21,763 bases of DNA. Origin: Gammaproteobacteria bacterium UBA2955 (lineage in GTDB: Bacteria > Pseudomonadota > Gammaproteobacteria > Pseudomonadales > Azotimanducaceae). The notes beneath the pieces were generated by a model that searched no databases, had not been told where the DNA came from, and saw only the letters and a program-made list of their open reading frames with translations. Shown here piece by piece: positions 8,489-16,440 of the stretch. The position numbers and the translations under genes are program-made. The stretch is taken from positions 1 through 21,763 of the forward strand of contig DEBN01000174.1 of NCBI GenBank assembly GCA_002348825.1, written 5' to 3'. How positions within the stretch are numbered: the stretch's first letter is position 1; each line of letters opens with the position of its first letter.

Positions 8489-9598
8489 CTACCGGCCGCT
8501 GCTGGAGTTTTTGCTGTCGCCGGTATTAGGTTTCTCAATAAAAGCTTCATAGGCGTCGACGATGCGCTGCACTAATGGGTGTCGAACCACATCCTTAGAG
8601 CCAAAATGAGTGAAGCTGATGCCCTTAGTGTGCCGCAATACATTAATGACATTCACCAGGCCGGAGTTCTCGCCTCGCGGCAAATCGATCTGCGTAATGT
8701 CACCGGTAACCACTGCTGTCGATCCAAAACCGATGCGCGTGAGGAACATTTTCATCTGCGCCACCGTAGTATTTTGCGATTCATCGAGAATGATAAAGGC
8801 GTTGTTCAGCGTCCGGCCACGCATATAGGCTAAAGGCGCAACCTCAATAATATTACGCTCGATGTATTTGTTGACGCGCTCAACGCCAAGCATTTCATAC
8901 AGCGCGTCGTAAAGTGGCCGCAGATACGGGTCGATCTTCTGTGCCAGATCACCGGGTAAAAAGCCCAACTTCTCGCCCGCCTCTACCGCTGGACGCACCA
9001 GTAGTATGCGCGACACCTGCTGGGACTCGAGCGCTTCCACAGCACAGGCTACCGCCAGATAGGTCTTGCCGGTACCCGCGGGCCCAACGCCAAAACTGAT
9101 GTCGTGACCGCGCACCGCACCGACATAGAGCTGCTGATTCCGGCCCCGCGGCTTAATAGACTTTTTTAGCGTACGAATCACCGACGCGTCTGCTGCCGGA
9201 TCAGCGCCGACTTCTCGCGATTTGTGTTCTGATTGATCTTGGCGCCGTAATAGTTCCTCAACTCCGGCTTCCTGAAGGAATAAATGCACCTGATCCGGCT
9301 CTAATGTTTGCTGGTGTGCTGTTTCTCTGTACAGCTGATGCAATAGCGCCTCTGCCGCACGAACGCGCACATCGGATCCGCTGATCTGAAATTCGTTGCC
9401 GCGGTTACGAATATGCACATCCAAACGCTGCTCAATTTGCTTTAGATTCGCGTCCACAGGACCAACAAGCGTCGCCAGGCGGTCAGCGTCGTCTGGCTCA
9501 AGTTCAGTACGTCGGGTTAATGGTACGACAGCGGTAGGGCTTGCTGATGCCGAGGTAGACTCGGCGGGTCGCGGAAATTCAGTGTTTTTATCGTGCAA
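8489..9598 (-). CDS. ybeZ: PhoH-like ATPase (YbeZ)
   Basis: 369 aa cytoplasmic P-loop ATPase. Walker A is GPAGTGKT at 172-179 and Walker B is FIILDE at 268-273; the N-terminal part (about 35-110) resembles the KH-like region of PhoH proteins. It is the standard partner of YbeY, and helicase or RNA-related roles have been proposed. The start codon is TTG at 9598. An in-frame TGA lies two codons upstream and no ATG or GTG follows in the first 40 codons, so a rare start is effectively forced. A GGTGA motif sits just before it. An ATG overlapping this site is out of frame. The gap after miaB is 85 nt and contains a hairpin. Confidence 0.93.
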   Translation of the reverse strand: MHDKNTEFPRPAESTSASASPTAVVPLTRRTELEPDDADRLATLVGPVDANLKQIEQRLDVHIRNRGNEFQISGSDVRVRAAEALLHQLYRETAHQQTLEPDQVHLFLQEAGVEELLRRQDQSEHKSREVGADPAADASVIRTLKKSIKPRGRNQQLYVGAVRGHDISFGVGPAGTGKTYLAVACAVEALESQQVSRILLVRPAVEAGEKLGFLPGDLAQKIDPYLRPLYDALYEMLGVERVNKYIERNIIEVAPLAYMRGRTLNNAFIILDESQNTTVAQMKMFLTRIGFGSTAVVTGDITQIDLPRGENSGLVNVINVLRHTKGISFTHFGSKDVVRHPLVQRIVDAYEAFIEKPNTGDSKNSSSGR

Positions 9599-9628
9599 TG
9601 TTCACCATTCAAAAATCAATATGCTGCT

Positions 9629-9653
9629 CAACCCAGCTTAAAGGCCGGGGTTG
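9629..9653 (-). repeat. Hairpin in the miaB-phoH gap
   Basis: On the minus strand CAACCC pairs with GGGTTG. Allowing one bulged C, three more pairs close a 6-nt loop (CTTTAA). The nearest T-run (ATTTTT) begins about 12 nt later, so this is not a standard terminator. It lies about 30 nt before the phoH TTG start and may mark a processing or attenuation point inside the operon. Confidence 0.35.
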
Positions 9654-9683
9654 CGCTGTCAATCACCGCAAACTGTTACAGCG

Positions 9684-11015
9684 TCAGTCCGCTAACAAAG
9701 CCCCGCGCATGGAGTTGGGCAGCGCTTCGGTAATTTCAACATCGCAAAAGCCGCCAACTAATTCGCCCGGACCAATAAAATTTACCACGCGGTTATTTTC
9801 GGTGCGCCCTGCCAACTGCCTACCCGTGGGGTCTTTTTTGGCAAAGCCTGTAACCAGCAAGCGTTGCCGAGTACCCACCATCGCGTCGGCGATGGCTTCA
9901 GCCTGACTGCGCAAGGTGGCTTGCAGGTGCTGTAAACGTTGTTTCTTTACCGACTCGGGTGTGTCATCCACAAGCGCGGCGGCCGGAGTACCGGGACGAG
10001 CGCTGTAGATAAAGCTAAAAGACGTGTCAAATTTAATACAGTCGATCAGGTCCATTGTGGCCATAAAGTCTTCCTCGGTCTCGCCAGGAAAACCCACAAT
10101 AAAATCTGAGGAGAGGCTAAGATTTGGACGAATAGCCCGCAACGCTAGGATTTTTTCGATGTATTGCTGCGCCGTGTGGCCACGCTTCATAGCCGTAAGA
10201 ATTCGATCTGACCCGGCCTGAACAGGCAAATGCAAGTGATCTACTAACTCGGGAAGATCTCGGTACGCTTGAAATAAACTTTCGGAGAAATCCATCGGAT
10301 GCGAGGTGGTAAAGCGAATACGCTCAACACCCTCAATGTCCGCAACGTAGTAAATCAATTCGGCCAGATCCGCCTGATCCCCATCAATAGCGCCTAGGTA
10401 AGAGTTGACGTTCTGGCCGAGCAGATGGATCTCGCGCACACCTTGATCCACCAGACCTTGCACTTCCTGCAATACCGAATCTACCGAGCGGCTAACCTCT
10501 TCACCCCGCGTGTAGGGCACCACGCAAAAACTACAGTACTTACTGCATCCCTCCATGATCGACACAAACGCCGCAGGACCATCCATCTTCGGCTCGGGGA
10601 GTCGATCAAACTTTTCCACCTCAGGAAACGTGACGTCCACCACGGACAACAAATTCTGCTTGCGGCTGTCTAACATCTGCGGCAGCCGATGAATCGTTTG
10701 CGGCCCAAACACCATGTCGACCACCGACGCGCGGCGCATAATGGCGTCACCTTCTTGGCTTGCCACACACCCCCCCACTCCAATCACCAGGTCAGGTCGC
10801 TCGGTTTTGAGCTTCTGCCATCGCCCAAGTTGATGGAAAACTTTTTCTTGAGCTTTTTCCCGAATGGAGCAGGTATTGAGCAGTAAAACGTCCGCCTCCG
10901 CCTCGGTCTCAGCGCGCTCATAGCCCTGAGTTTCGCGCAGCACGTCATACATACGTGCCGAGTCGTACTCATTCATCTGACAACCGTGGGTTTTTACAAA
11001 GAGCTTTTTCGCCAT
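9684..11015 (-). CDS. miaB: tRNA-2-methylthio-N6-dimethylallyladenosine synthase MiaB
   Basis: 443 aa methylthiotransferase that converts i6A37 to ms2i6A37 in tRNAs reading UNN codons. It holds two 4Fe-4S clusters. The N-terminal domain supplies Cys12 (THGCQMN), Cys49 (NTCSIRE) and Cys83 (GGCVASQ). The radical-SAM motif CSKYCSFC gives Cys157, Cys161 and Cys164, at the same positions as E. coli MiaB. A C-terminal TRAM domain covers roughly 375-440. The ATG at 11015 gives the family start [15 protein letters not shown]; 35 upstream in-frame codons are not conserved in character. It is the first gene of the long minus-strand operon and has its own TATAAT box. Confidence 0.96.
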   Translation of the reverse strand: MAKKLFVKTHGCQMNEYDSARMYDVLRETQGYERAETEAEADVLLLNTCSIREKAQEKVFHQLGRWQKLKTERPDLVIGVGGCVASQEGDAIMRRASVVDMVFGPQTIHRLPQMLDSRKQNLLSVVDVTFPEVEKFDRLPEPKMDGPAAFVSIMEGCSKYCSFCVVPYTRGEEVSRSVDSVLQEVQGLVDQGVREIHLLGQNVNSYLGAIDGDQADLAELIYYVADIEGVERIRFTTSHPMDFSESLFQAYRDLPELVDHLHLPVQAGSDRILTAMKRGHTAQQYIEKILALRAIRPNLSLSSDFIVGFPGETEEDFMATMDLIDCIKFDTSFSFIYSARPGTPAAALVDDTPESVKKQRLQHLQATLRSQAEAIADAMVGTRQRLLVTGFAKKDPTGRQLAGRTENNRVVNFIGPGELVGGFCDVEITEALPNSMRGALLAD

Positions 11016-11042
11016 GCTCGTAACATCAATGCAAGGGCGGCG

Positions 11043-11048
11043 ATTATA
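11043..11048 (-). promoter_or_regulatory. -10 box of the probable miaB operon promoter
   Basis: A perfect TATAAT on the minus strand ends 27 nt before the miaB ATG. No good TTGACA-like -35 lies 16-18 nt upstream, so an activator or a weak promoter is possible. Its place in the miaB/DUF1820 divergent gap supports a role for the whole downstream operon. Confidence 0.5.
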
Positions 11049-11170
11049 CGCAAAGTGCGGCGCGACCATAGCCCGAAAGAGCATAGTAAATGCCCTTGAA
11101 AAGCATTCGCCCATCCCCAACTATCTCGCACAAGAAAATACCGACCGAAACGTCTACACAGGTAAACGAT

Positions 11171-11506
11171 ATGGCCGCTAAAGAAATGACCGAAAGCACC
11201 TACCGGATCCTCTTCCACAATCAGGGTCAAATCTACGAGGTGTATGCGCGCAGCATTTATCAGAGCGATCTGTATGGCTTTGTGGAAGTCGAAGACTATG
11301 TCTTTGGCAATCATTCAAAAATGTTGATTGATCCCGCTGAAGACCGACTGCGCAGCGAATTCGAAGGTGTCCAACGCTCCTATATCCCTATGCACGCCAT
11401 CGTGCGCATTGACGAAGTCGAAAAAGAGGGCATAGCAAAAATCACCAACAGCTCTGGCGACAAAGTCACCCCTTTCCCGCTGCCCATGCCCAAAGATAAG
11501 GGTTAG
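11171..11506 (+). CDS. DUF1820-family small protein
   Basis: 111 aa, soluble, with no signal peptide or membrane segment. The sequence (STYRILFHNQGQIYEVYAR, then GFVEVEDYVFG and PMHAIVRIDEVEKEG) resembles the DUF1820 family of gammaproteobacterial proteins, found beside miaB in pseudomonads as I recall. Function is unknown. The ATG at 11171 starts MAAKEMTEST, with an AGG about 8 nt upstream; an ATG at 11186 (MTESTYRILF) is a possible alternative. A candidate promoter TTGAAA (11096-11101), 17 nt, AACTAT lies upstream. Its stop codon overlaps that of the convergent alpha-hydroxy-acid oxidase gene by 4 nt. Confidence 0.75.
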   Translation: MAAKEMTESTYRILFHNQGQIYEVYARSIYQSDLYGFVEVEDYVFGNHSKMLIDPAEDRLRSEFEGVQRSYIPMHAIVRIDEVEKEGIAKITNSSGDKVTPFPLPMPKDKG

Positions 11507-12591
11507 TACCCCTCTTCCAGCAGCGGGAACGCGCTGAGTACATGGGTCGTGCCTAATGCCTGGGCTCTGTGCATTAACCCAGGATGCAGGTCGGCGACAT
11601 CGGCGACTCCGGTCAAAGCCAGGGAAATCTGAATCTCGCGCTCTAAAATTACTAAGGCACGTGCAATAGCGGCAGCCCCGCCGGCAGCAGCAGCGAGGGC
11701 CTCGAAACGGCCCATGCCCACCGCCGTCGCCCCCAAACATAAGCCCTTGATCACATCGGCACCGCGCATAAAGCCACCGTCCACGATCACTGGTACCCGT
11801 CCGTCCACCGCCTCGACCACCGCCGGCAAGGCATCGATGCAGGCCACGGTATGATCGAGCTGCCGTCCGCCATGATTAGACACGTAAACCACATCGACGC
11901 CGGCTTCGACACAGCGCTTTGCATCTTCTGGGTTCATCACACCCTTAACGATCAACGGAATATCAAAGTTGTCTTTGATATGGGCCACAGTGTCCCAACT
12001 CATGGTGGATTGATAGTTAACTCCGCTTGGATCAAGCATCGTGCCTGCGGCCATTCGCGCCTGCATCGGCACGTAATCTTTCATGATGTCGCGCTCACGC
12101 CGGGAATAAACTTGGGTGTCAGCCGTCAGGCAAAACCCTAAATAACCACTGTTGATCGTGCGTTCGATCTGATCATCCAACCAAGCTTCATCACCGGTCA
12201 AATACAACTGATAAACACGCGGGCCATGGATTTTTTGTGCGACCGTCTCAAAGTCTGGCGAACAGGATGAACTCAGAATCTGCAGCACGCCGAATTCCGC
12301 GGCAGCCTCAGCAACCGCAGCGCCGCCGTGTTCAGTGAACGCCTGCACCGAGCCGATCGGCGGCAACACCACCGGAATCCGCAGCGTCTGGCCGAGCAAC
12401 TCGGTGGAGGTTTTGACGGTACTCACGTCCTGCAAAATGCGTGGCAAAAACGTCCAGGCATCCACTGCCGCGCGATTACGATTTAATGACGCCTCAGTAT
12501 CTGCTGCGCCCACCAAATAGTCCCAATCACCTTTATCCAGATTATTTTGGGCCAGCCTGACCATATCCGTCAGTGTCTTAAAATCCCCCAC
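11503..12591 (-). CDS. FMN-dependent alpha-hydroxy-acid oxidase/dehydrogenase
   Basis: 362 aa TIM-barrel flavoenzyme of the lactate/glycolate/mandelate oxidase family, oxidising L-2-hydroxy acids to 2-oxo acids. Numbered from the upstream ATG the features run in the normal order: DYLVGAAD (FMN-side tyrosine), YQLYL (second tyrosine), LTADTQ, LIVKGV (lysine), and the active-site SNHGGRQLD with catalytic His and substrate-binding Arg. All the residues expected by comparison with spinach glycolate oxidase are present. The start is uncertain: GTG at 12591 has an excellent AAGGAGG 4 nt upstream and gives the usual N-terminal length, whereas ATGs at 12639 and 12612 lack one. It is divergent from the FAD reductase and convergent with the DUF1820 gene. 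The substrate is not determinable from sequence. Confidence 0.88.
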   Translation of the reverse strand: MGDFKTLTDMVRLAQNNLDKGDWDYLVGAADTEASLNRNRAAVDAWTFLPRILQDVSTVKTSTELLGQTLRIPVVLPPIGSVQAFTEHGGAAVAEAAAEFGVLQILSSSCSPDFETVAQKIHGPRVYQLYLTGDEAWLDDQIERTINSGYLGFCLTADTQVYSRRERDIMKDYVPMQARMAAGTMLDPSGVNYQSTMSWDTVAHIKDNFDIPLIVKGVMNPEDAKRCVEAGVDVVYVSNHGGRQLDHTVACIDALPAVVEAVDGRVPVIVDGGFMRGADVIKGLCLGATAVGMGRFEALAAAAGGAAAIARALVILEREIQISLALTGVADVADLHPGLMHRAQALGTTHVLSAFPLLEEGY

Positions 12592-12595
12592 ACCG

Positions 12596-12602
12596 CCTCC
12601 TT
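12596..12602 (-). promoter_or_regulatory. Shine-Dalgarno favouring the GTG start of the hydroxy-acid oxidase
   Basis: AAGGAGG on the minus strand lies 4 nt upstream of the in-frame GTG at 12591. The longer reading from ATG 12639 would place this sequence inside the coding region (Gln-Gly-Gly) and has no comparable site of its own. Confidence 0.55.
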
Positions 12603-12691
12603 GGTTGAACATAGCGCCACAAAGTTCATGGCATGTCATTGCGCTCAGGTTAAACTAGCTGCCAACACAGACACAACGACAGGATAGTTTC

Positions 12692-13897
12692 ATGGCAGGT
12701 ATGGTCATCATCGGCGCAGGCCACGCAGCGGGCCAAGCTGCAGCAAGTTTGCGACAGGAAAAGTACACTGGCCCCATCACCATAATCGGCGACGAAGAGC
12801 ATGTGCCTTATCAGCGCCCGCCACTATCAAAAGCTTATCTCTCTGGCGCGCAAGAGGTCGACCGCGTCTATCTGCGCCCGGAAAAGTTTTATCAAGACAA
12901 AGACATCGAGCTAAAACTAGCCACTCGGGCAACCGCCATCGATGCCGACGCCAAGACCGTTGAGTTGGAGGACGGCACCAAAATCGAGTACGAAAAATTA
13001 CTGATCAGCACTGGCTCGCGTCCACGGATGTTGAGCATTCCTGGCAGTGATCTCGGCGGCATTCATTACCTTCGCACTATCGATGACGTAAACGGCATTC
13101 GCGCCGAGATGCGCGAGGGCGCTAATTTAGTCATCGTAGGCGGCGGCTACATCGGCCTGGAGGTGGCCGCTGTGGGCATAGAGCAGGGCCTCAACGTACA
13201 CGTCCTAGAGATGGAAGATCGGATCCTGCAACGGGTGACTACACCCACGATGTCCAACTACTACGACGAATTGCACAGAGGTCGCGGGGTCATCATTCAT
13301 ACAAATACTGCGGTCACGGGCTTCGGCGGCGACGGCAAGGTGCAAAAAGTACTGTGCGGTGACCGTGAGTTCGCCGCAGATATGGTCATCGTGGGCATCG
13401 GCATTGTGCCAAACGTCGAACTCGCCGAAGCCGCGGGATTAAGCTGTGACAACGGCATTTTGGTGGACGATCACTGCCAAACATCAAATCCGGACATCTA
13501 CGCAGCGGGCGATTGTACTAACCATCCGAACACCTTGTTAGATCGGCGCTTACGTTTGGAATCCGTCCCCAACGCGATGGACCAGGCACGAACCAGTGTC
13601 AGTAACATGCTGGGCGGTGACAAAAGCTACGCTGCAATTCCATGGTTTTGGTCCGACCAATACGAACTGAAACTGCAAATGGTTGGGTTTTCGGCAGACG
13701 GCAACCGCGAGGTATTACGCGGCGATATGGCCAGCAATCAATTTGCGGTGATCTATTTAAAAGATAACACCGTCGTCGCCGCGGACGCTGTGAACAGTCC
13801 AAAAGACTTTATGCTGTGCAAACAACTGGTGGGCAAAGAGGCAGATGCCGCAGTACTTGGAGACAGCGCCAGCGACCTGAAGTCGTTGTTGGTATAA
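12692..13897 (+). CDS. FAD-dependent ferredoxin reductase (rhodocoxin/putidaredoxin reductase type)
   Basis: 401 aa, the usual length for class I ferredoxin reductases of P450 and ring-hydroxylase systems. It passes electrons from NAD(P)H through FAD to a small 2Fe-2S ferredoxin. The FAD-binding motif GAGHAAG is at residues 8-14, YQRPPLSKAYL at 40-50, the NAD-binding GGGYIGLEVA at 150-159, and the second FAD motif YAAGDC at 270-275. The C-terminus (WFWSDQYELKLQMVG) is characteristic of this subfamily. AGGA lies 7 nt before the ATG. No ferredoxin, P450 or oxygenase is encoded in the window, so its partner must be elsewhere. It is divergent from the hydroxy-acid oxidase and 14 nt from the convergent acyl-CoA dehydrogenase. 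Confidence 0.9.
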   Translation: MAGMVIIGAGHAAGQAAASLRQEKYTGPITIIGDEEHVPYQRPPLSKAYLSGAQEVDRVYLRPEKFYQDKDIELKLATRATAIDADAKTVELEDGTKIEYEKLLISTGSRPRMLSIPGSDLGGIHYLRTIDDVNGIRAEMREGANLVIVGGGYIGLEVAAVGIEQGLNVHVLEMEDRILQRVTTPTMSNYYDELHRGRGVIIHTNTAVTGFGGDGKVQKVLCGDREFAADMVIVGIGIVPNVELAEAAGLSCDNGILVDDHCQTSNPDIYAAGDCTNHPNTLLDRRLRLESVPNAMDQARTSVSNMLGGDKSYAAIPWFWSDQYELKLQMVGFSADGNREVLRGDMASNQFAVIYLKDNTVVAADAVNSPKDFMLCKQLVGKEADAAVLGDSASDLKSLLV

Positions 13898-13911
13898 TCC
13901 GTATCGCGTAG

Positions 13912-15087
13912 CTACAGGCCTAGAACCTGCTTAGCAATAATGTTGTGCTGAACCTCTGAGGAACCGCCTGCAATGGTGAAGCCACGGTGATGATAACGGC
14001 CTGAGGCGACAAATTCGGCCCAGGCCGGGGTGACGGATTCCCCGCCAGCGGCCGAATCCAATGGCAGTGCCAGATAGTCGATCATAGTAAACAACACCTC
14101 ATCTTGAGCCTGCACCAGTTCGCTGCCCTTTAATTTCAACATACTCGGTTCAGCGCCAATGTCGCCGCCGCCATCGAATGCCGTGAGAATTCTCAGACTC
14201 GTCGCCTCCAAGGCCTGTAAACGAATATCCAATTCATTAATGGATCTGCGTGCCTCGTTGTGCAACGACACCCCCCGTTGCAGCTGATGCTCTAAGGTTT
14301 CCCGTAGGTTCGCTAAAATGCGCCGGTTTTCCGCCACACGCGAGACCATCAGCCGCTCGTCGCCCAGCAGACTCTTGGCTACGGTCCAACCGCGATCTTC
14401 ATCGCCCAAGCGCTGGCTCATCGGCACCCGCACATCCTCAAAAAACACCTGATTCCACAACCGTTTGCCATTGAACGCATATAGTGGCTTGACCGTAACG
14501 CCGGGTGAGGTCATGTCGAGCAACAAAAAGCTTATGCCCTTTTGCTGCTGGACATCCGGATTAGTGCGCACGAGGCAAAAGATCCAATCCGCGTCTTCGG
14601 CACCAGAGGTCCAAATTTTTGAGCCGTTGATGAGGTAATCGTCGCCGTCACGTTGCGCGCGTGTTCGAACACTGGCCAGATCAGAACCGGCCTGAGGCTC
14701 CGAATAGCCCTGGCAAAACCACAAGTCGGCGTTGCGAATCCTCGGCAAAAACTCCGCTTTTTGCGCCTCGCTGCCATATTTTATGATCGCAGGGCCCACC
14801 ATATTAAACCCAAAACCGGACAACGCGGGGGCGTGGAATTTTCGGCAAGCCACATCAAAGATATGCCGGTAGGTTAGCGTCCAACCGGTACCGCCGTATT
14901 GCTCAGGCCAGTTCGGCGCGGCCCAGCCTTGGCCATTGAGAATACGAGTCCAAGCCGTGAGTTCAGCTTTCGAAACGGACGCGCCATTGCGCACCTTGGC
15001 TGCCGTCGTTGCGGGCAAATTTTCCGCTAAAAACGCTTCAACCTGTTGTTGAAACGCCAATTGCTCCGCTGAAAATTGAAAACGCAT
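13912..15087 (-). CDS. Acyl-CoA dehydrogenase family protein
   Basis: 391 aa FAD enzyme introducing an alpha-beta double bond into an acyl-CoA. The three acyl-CoA dehydrogenase domains are present: an N-terminal helical domain with GWAAPNWPEQYGGTGW, a middle beta domain with QGYSEPQAGSDLAS, and a C-terminal helical domain ending in TIAGGSSEVQHNIIAKQVLGL. Where medium-chain enzymes have the catalytic Glu of EGT, this protein has Gly374. Glu244 in DERLMVS lines up with the alternative base of long-chain and isovaleryl enzymes, so it is probably active. It resembles the large pimeloyl-CoA dehydrogenase-type subunits, which often work as heterodimers, but no partner is adjacent. AGGAGA precedes the ATG. 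Confidence 0.92.
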   Translation of the reverse strand: MRFQFSAEQLAFQQQVEAFLAENLPATTAAKVRNGASVSKAELTAWTRILNGQGWAAPNWPEQYGGTGWTLTYRHIFDVACRKFHAPALSGFGFNMVGPAIIKYGSEAQKAEFLPRIRNADLWFCQGYSEPQAGSDLASVRTRAQRDGDDYLINGSKIWTSGAEDADWIFCLVRTNPDVQQQKGISFLLLDMTSPGVTVKPLYAFNGKRLWNQVFFEDVRVPMSQRLGDEDRGWTVAKSLLGDERLMVSRVAENRRILANLRETLEHQLQRGVSLHNEARRSINELDIRLQALEATSLRILTAFDGGGDIGAEPSMLKLKGSELVQAQDEVLFTMIDYLALPLDSAAGGESVTPAWAEFVASGRYHHRGFTIAGGSSEVQHNIIAKQVLGL

Positions 15088-15118
15088 GATTTCTCCTCAA
15101 GCTGATCCCACTGGCTTC

Positions 15119-15146
15119 ATCATAGGCGTGAGAGTGATAGACTCAA
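15119..15146 (-). promoter_or_regulatory. Predicted promoter of the acyl-CoA dehydrogenase gene
   Basis: On the minus strand TTGAGT (15141-15146), a 16-nt spacer and TATGAT (15119-15124, 5 of 6 matches) form a plausible sigma70 promoter. It lies in the 62-nt divergent gap, and its -35 end is 3 nt from the ATG of the PTPS-like gene, so the two genes may interfere or share control. Confidence 0.45.
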
Positions 15147-15149
15147 GCT

Positions 15150-15638
15150 ATGCATACCACGATAGAAATAAGCAAAGAATATCTCCATTTCGGAGCCGCC
15201 CACTTCACGCTATTCAGCGCCACCGAGCGGGAAAATTTACACGGGCATAACTTTCATGTCACTTTAAACGCCACCGCAACGATCCAGGACAATGGCCTAA
15301 CGTTCGACTACAACATTCTGAAAACGACACTCAAGGCACTGTGCGACGAATACGACGAACAGGTGCTCATGCCTAGCGAATCGCCCTACCTCGAGATCGA
15401 AAACGACGACGAATTCACCTACGTGTTATTCAATGGCGAGCGTATACCCTTTCTCGATCGCGACCTTACTCTGGTGCCGGTCCGCAACATCACCGTAGAG
15501 GAACTGGCGCACCACTTTCTCCATAGGCTGGTGCAAGACCCCATAATCGCCGCGCTGGACATAGACTACCTGCTGCTGCGCTGCGCGTCGGGAGCGGGCC
15601 AATGGGCGCACGCTGAGTGGCGGCCAAAGCCTTCGTAA
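15150..15638 (+). CDS. 6-pyruvoyl-tetrahydropterin synthase / QueD superfamily protein, ExxHGH type
   Basis: 162 aa T-fold enzyme, longer than the roughly 120 aa of QueD because of an insertion at about 75-105. Zinc ligands are His18 (AAHF), His31 and His33 (LHGHNF); FDYNILK at 52-58 and NITVEELAHHF (about 115) are the other family signatures. The catalytic cysteine that precedes LHGH in QueD and animal PTPS is missing. The protein instead reads E28-N-L-H-G-H, the ExxHGH pattern reported for PTPS homologues (PTPS-III) that cleave dihydroneopterin triphosphate to the FolK substrate. It could also act in queuosine or tetrahydropterin synthesis. There is no Shine-Dalgarno before the ATG. A same-strand SDR gene follows after 95 nt. 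Confidence 0.85.
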   Translation: MHTTIEISKEYLHFGAAHFTLFSATERENLHGHNFHVTLNATATIQDNGLTFDYNILKTTLKALCDEYDEQVLMPSESPYLEIENDDEFTYVLFNGERIPFLDRDLTLVPVRNITVEELAHHFLHRLVQDPIIAALDIDYLLLRCASGAGQWAHAEWRPKPS

Positions 15639-15733
15639 GCACTCATATTCTTGGCGCCCACAATTGTGCCTCGACTGGTCGCGGGGGCGCGTTTAGTTCA
15701 CCCTACAGCACTTAAATATTTGAGGATGTTTCC

Positions 15734-16429
15734 ATGCCACATCTTGTGATCACCGGCGCCAGTGCAGGCATTGGCACAGCAACCGCAGAACTGTTTCAAA
15801 AAAATGGTTTCGACGTTGTAAACCTGTCTCGCAGACCCTGCCCGCTAAGTGGCGTAAAAAACATCGCATGCGACCTATCGCAACCAGACTTCATCCCAGC
15901 GATTCAGAGCGAATTAAGCGACGCTCTGGAGGGCAGCAAGCAGATTGCGCTGATTCATAACGCTGCGTTACTGATCAACGACAACATTGCCAGCACCGAC
16001 TCGGCGCAACTGCGGCGCGTGCTCGAAATCAATATCGTCGCCGCAAGCAGCCTGAATCAATTGCTGATTCCACGCATGGGCGAGGGCTCATCGGTTATCT
16101 ATGTGGGTTCTACCCTGGGCGAAAAAGCTGTGCCAAATAGTTTTACCTACGCCACCAGCAAACACGCGGTCATCGGCATGATGCGCGCGACCTGTCAGGA
16201 TCTCGCAGGCAGCGGTATACATACGGCCTGCATCAACCCCGGCTTCACCAACACCGAGATGCTGCGCGATCACGTCCCGGCAGATGTAATGCCGCAGATT
16301 GCGGCGATGAGTGCTTTCGAACGCTTAATCGAACCAGAGGAAATTGCCACAGCGTTACTGTTTGCGGTACAGAATCCGGTGATCAATGGCGCCGCAATCA
16401 ACGCCAACCTTGGACAAATCGAGCGCTAG
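15734..16429 (+). CDS. Short-chain dehydrogenase/reductase
   Basis: 231 aa classical SDR, a little shorter than most (about 250). The cofactor motif TGASAGIG is at 7-14, and two arginines (SRR, 32-34) after the second strand suggest NADP(H). Asp47, NAA at 76-78, Asn100, Ser126, Tyr139 and Lys143 (YATSK) complete the active site, and NPG at 168-170 is normal. Substrate unknown. It follows the PTPS-like gene on the same strand, and SDRs include the pterin reductases sepiapterin reductase and FolM, so a pterin substrate is conceivable, but nothing in the sequence proves it. GAGGA lies 7 nt before the ATG. The stop codon sits inside a 20-nt palindrome shared with the convergent yhhQ gene. Confidence 0.92.
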   Translation: MPHLVITGASAGIGTATAELFQKNGFDVVNLSRRPCPLSGVKNIACDLSQPDFIPAIQSELSDALEGSKQIALIHNAALLINDNIASTDSAQLRRVLEINIVAASSLNQLLIPRMGEGSSVIYVGSTLGEKAVPNSFTYATSKHAVIGMMRATCQDLAGSGIHTACINPGFTNTEMLRDHVPADVMPQIAAMSAFERLIEPEEIATALLFAVQNPVINGAAINANLGQIER

Positions 16430-16440
16430 CACTAGCGCTC
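16421..16440. repeat. Perfect inverted repeat spanning two convergent stop codons
   Basis: GAGCGCTAG-CA-CTAGCGCTC is a 9-bp perfect inverted repeat with a 2-nt centre. It contains the SDR stop (TAG, 16427-16429) and touches the YhhQ stop codon (TGA, complement of 16439-16441). It may act as a bidirectional transcription terminator, though both flanks lack a long T-run (CTTT on one side, ATTTG on the other). Confidence 0.5.

Noticed and set aside
11016..11120. A 35-residue N-terminal extension of miaB.
   Set aside because: It would run through the TATAAT promoter box, and known MiaB proteins begin at the [15 protein letters not shown] segment.
15659..15668. CACAATTGTG palindrome upstream of the SDR gene as a regulator-binding site.
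   Set aside because: It is only 10 bp, has no second copy nearby, and such short palindromes occur by chance.
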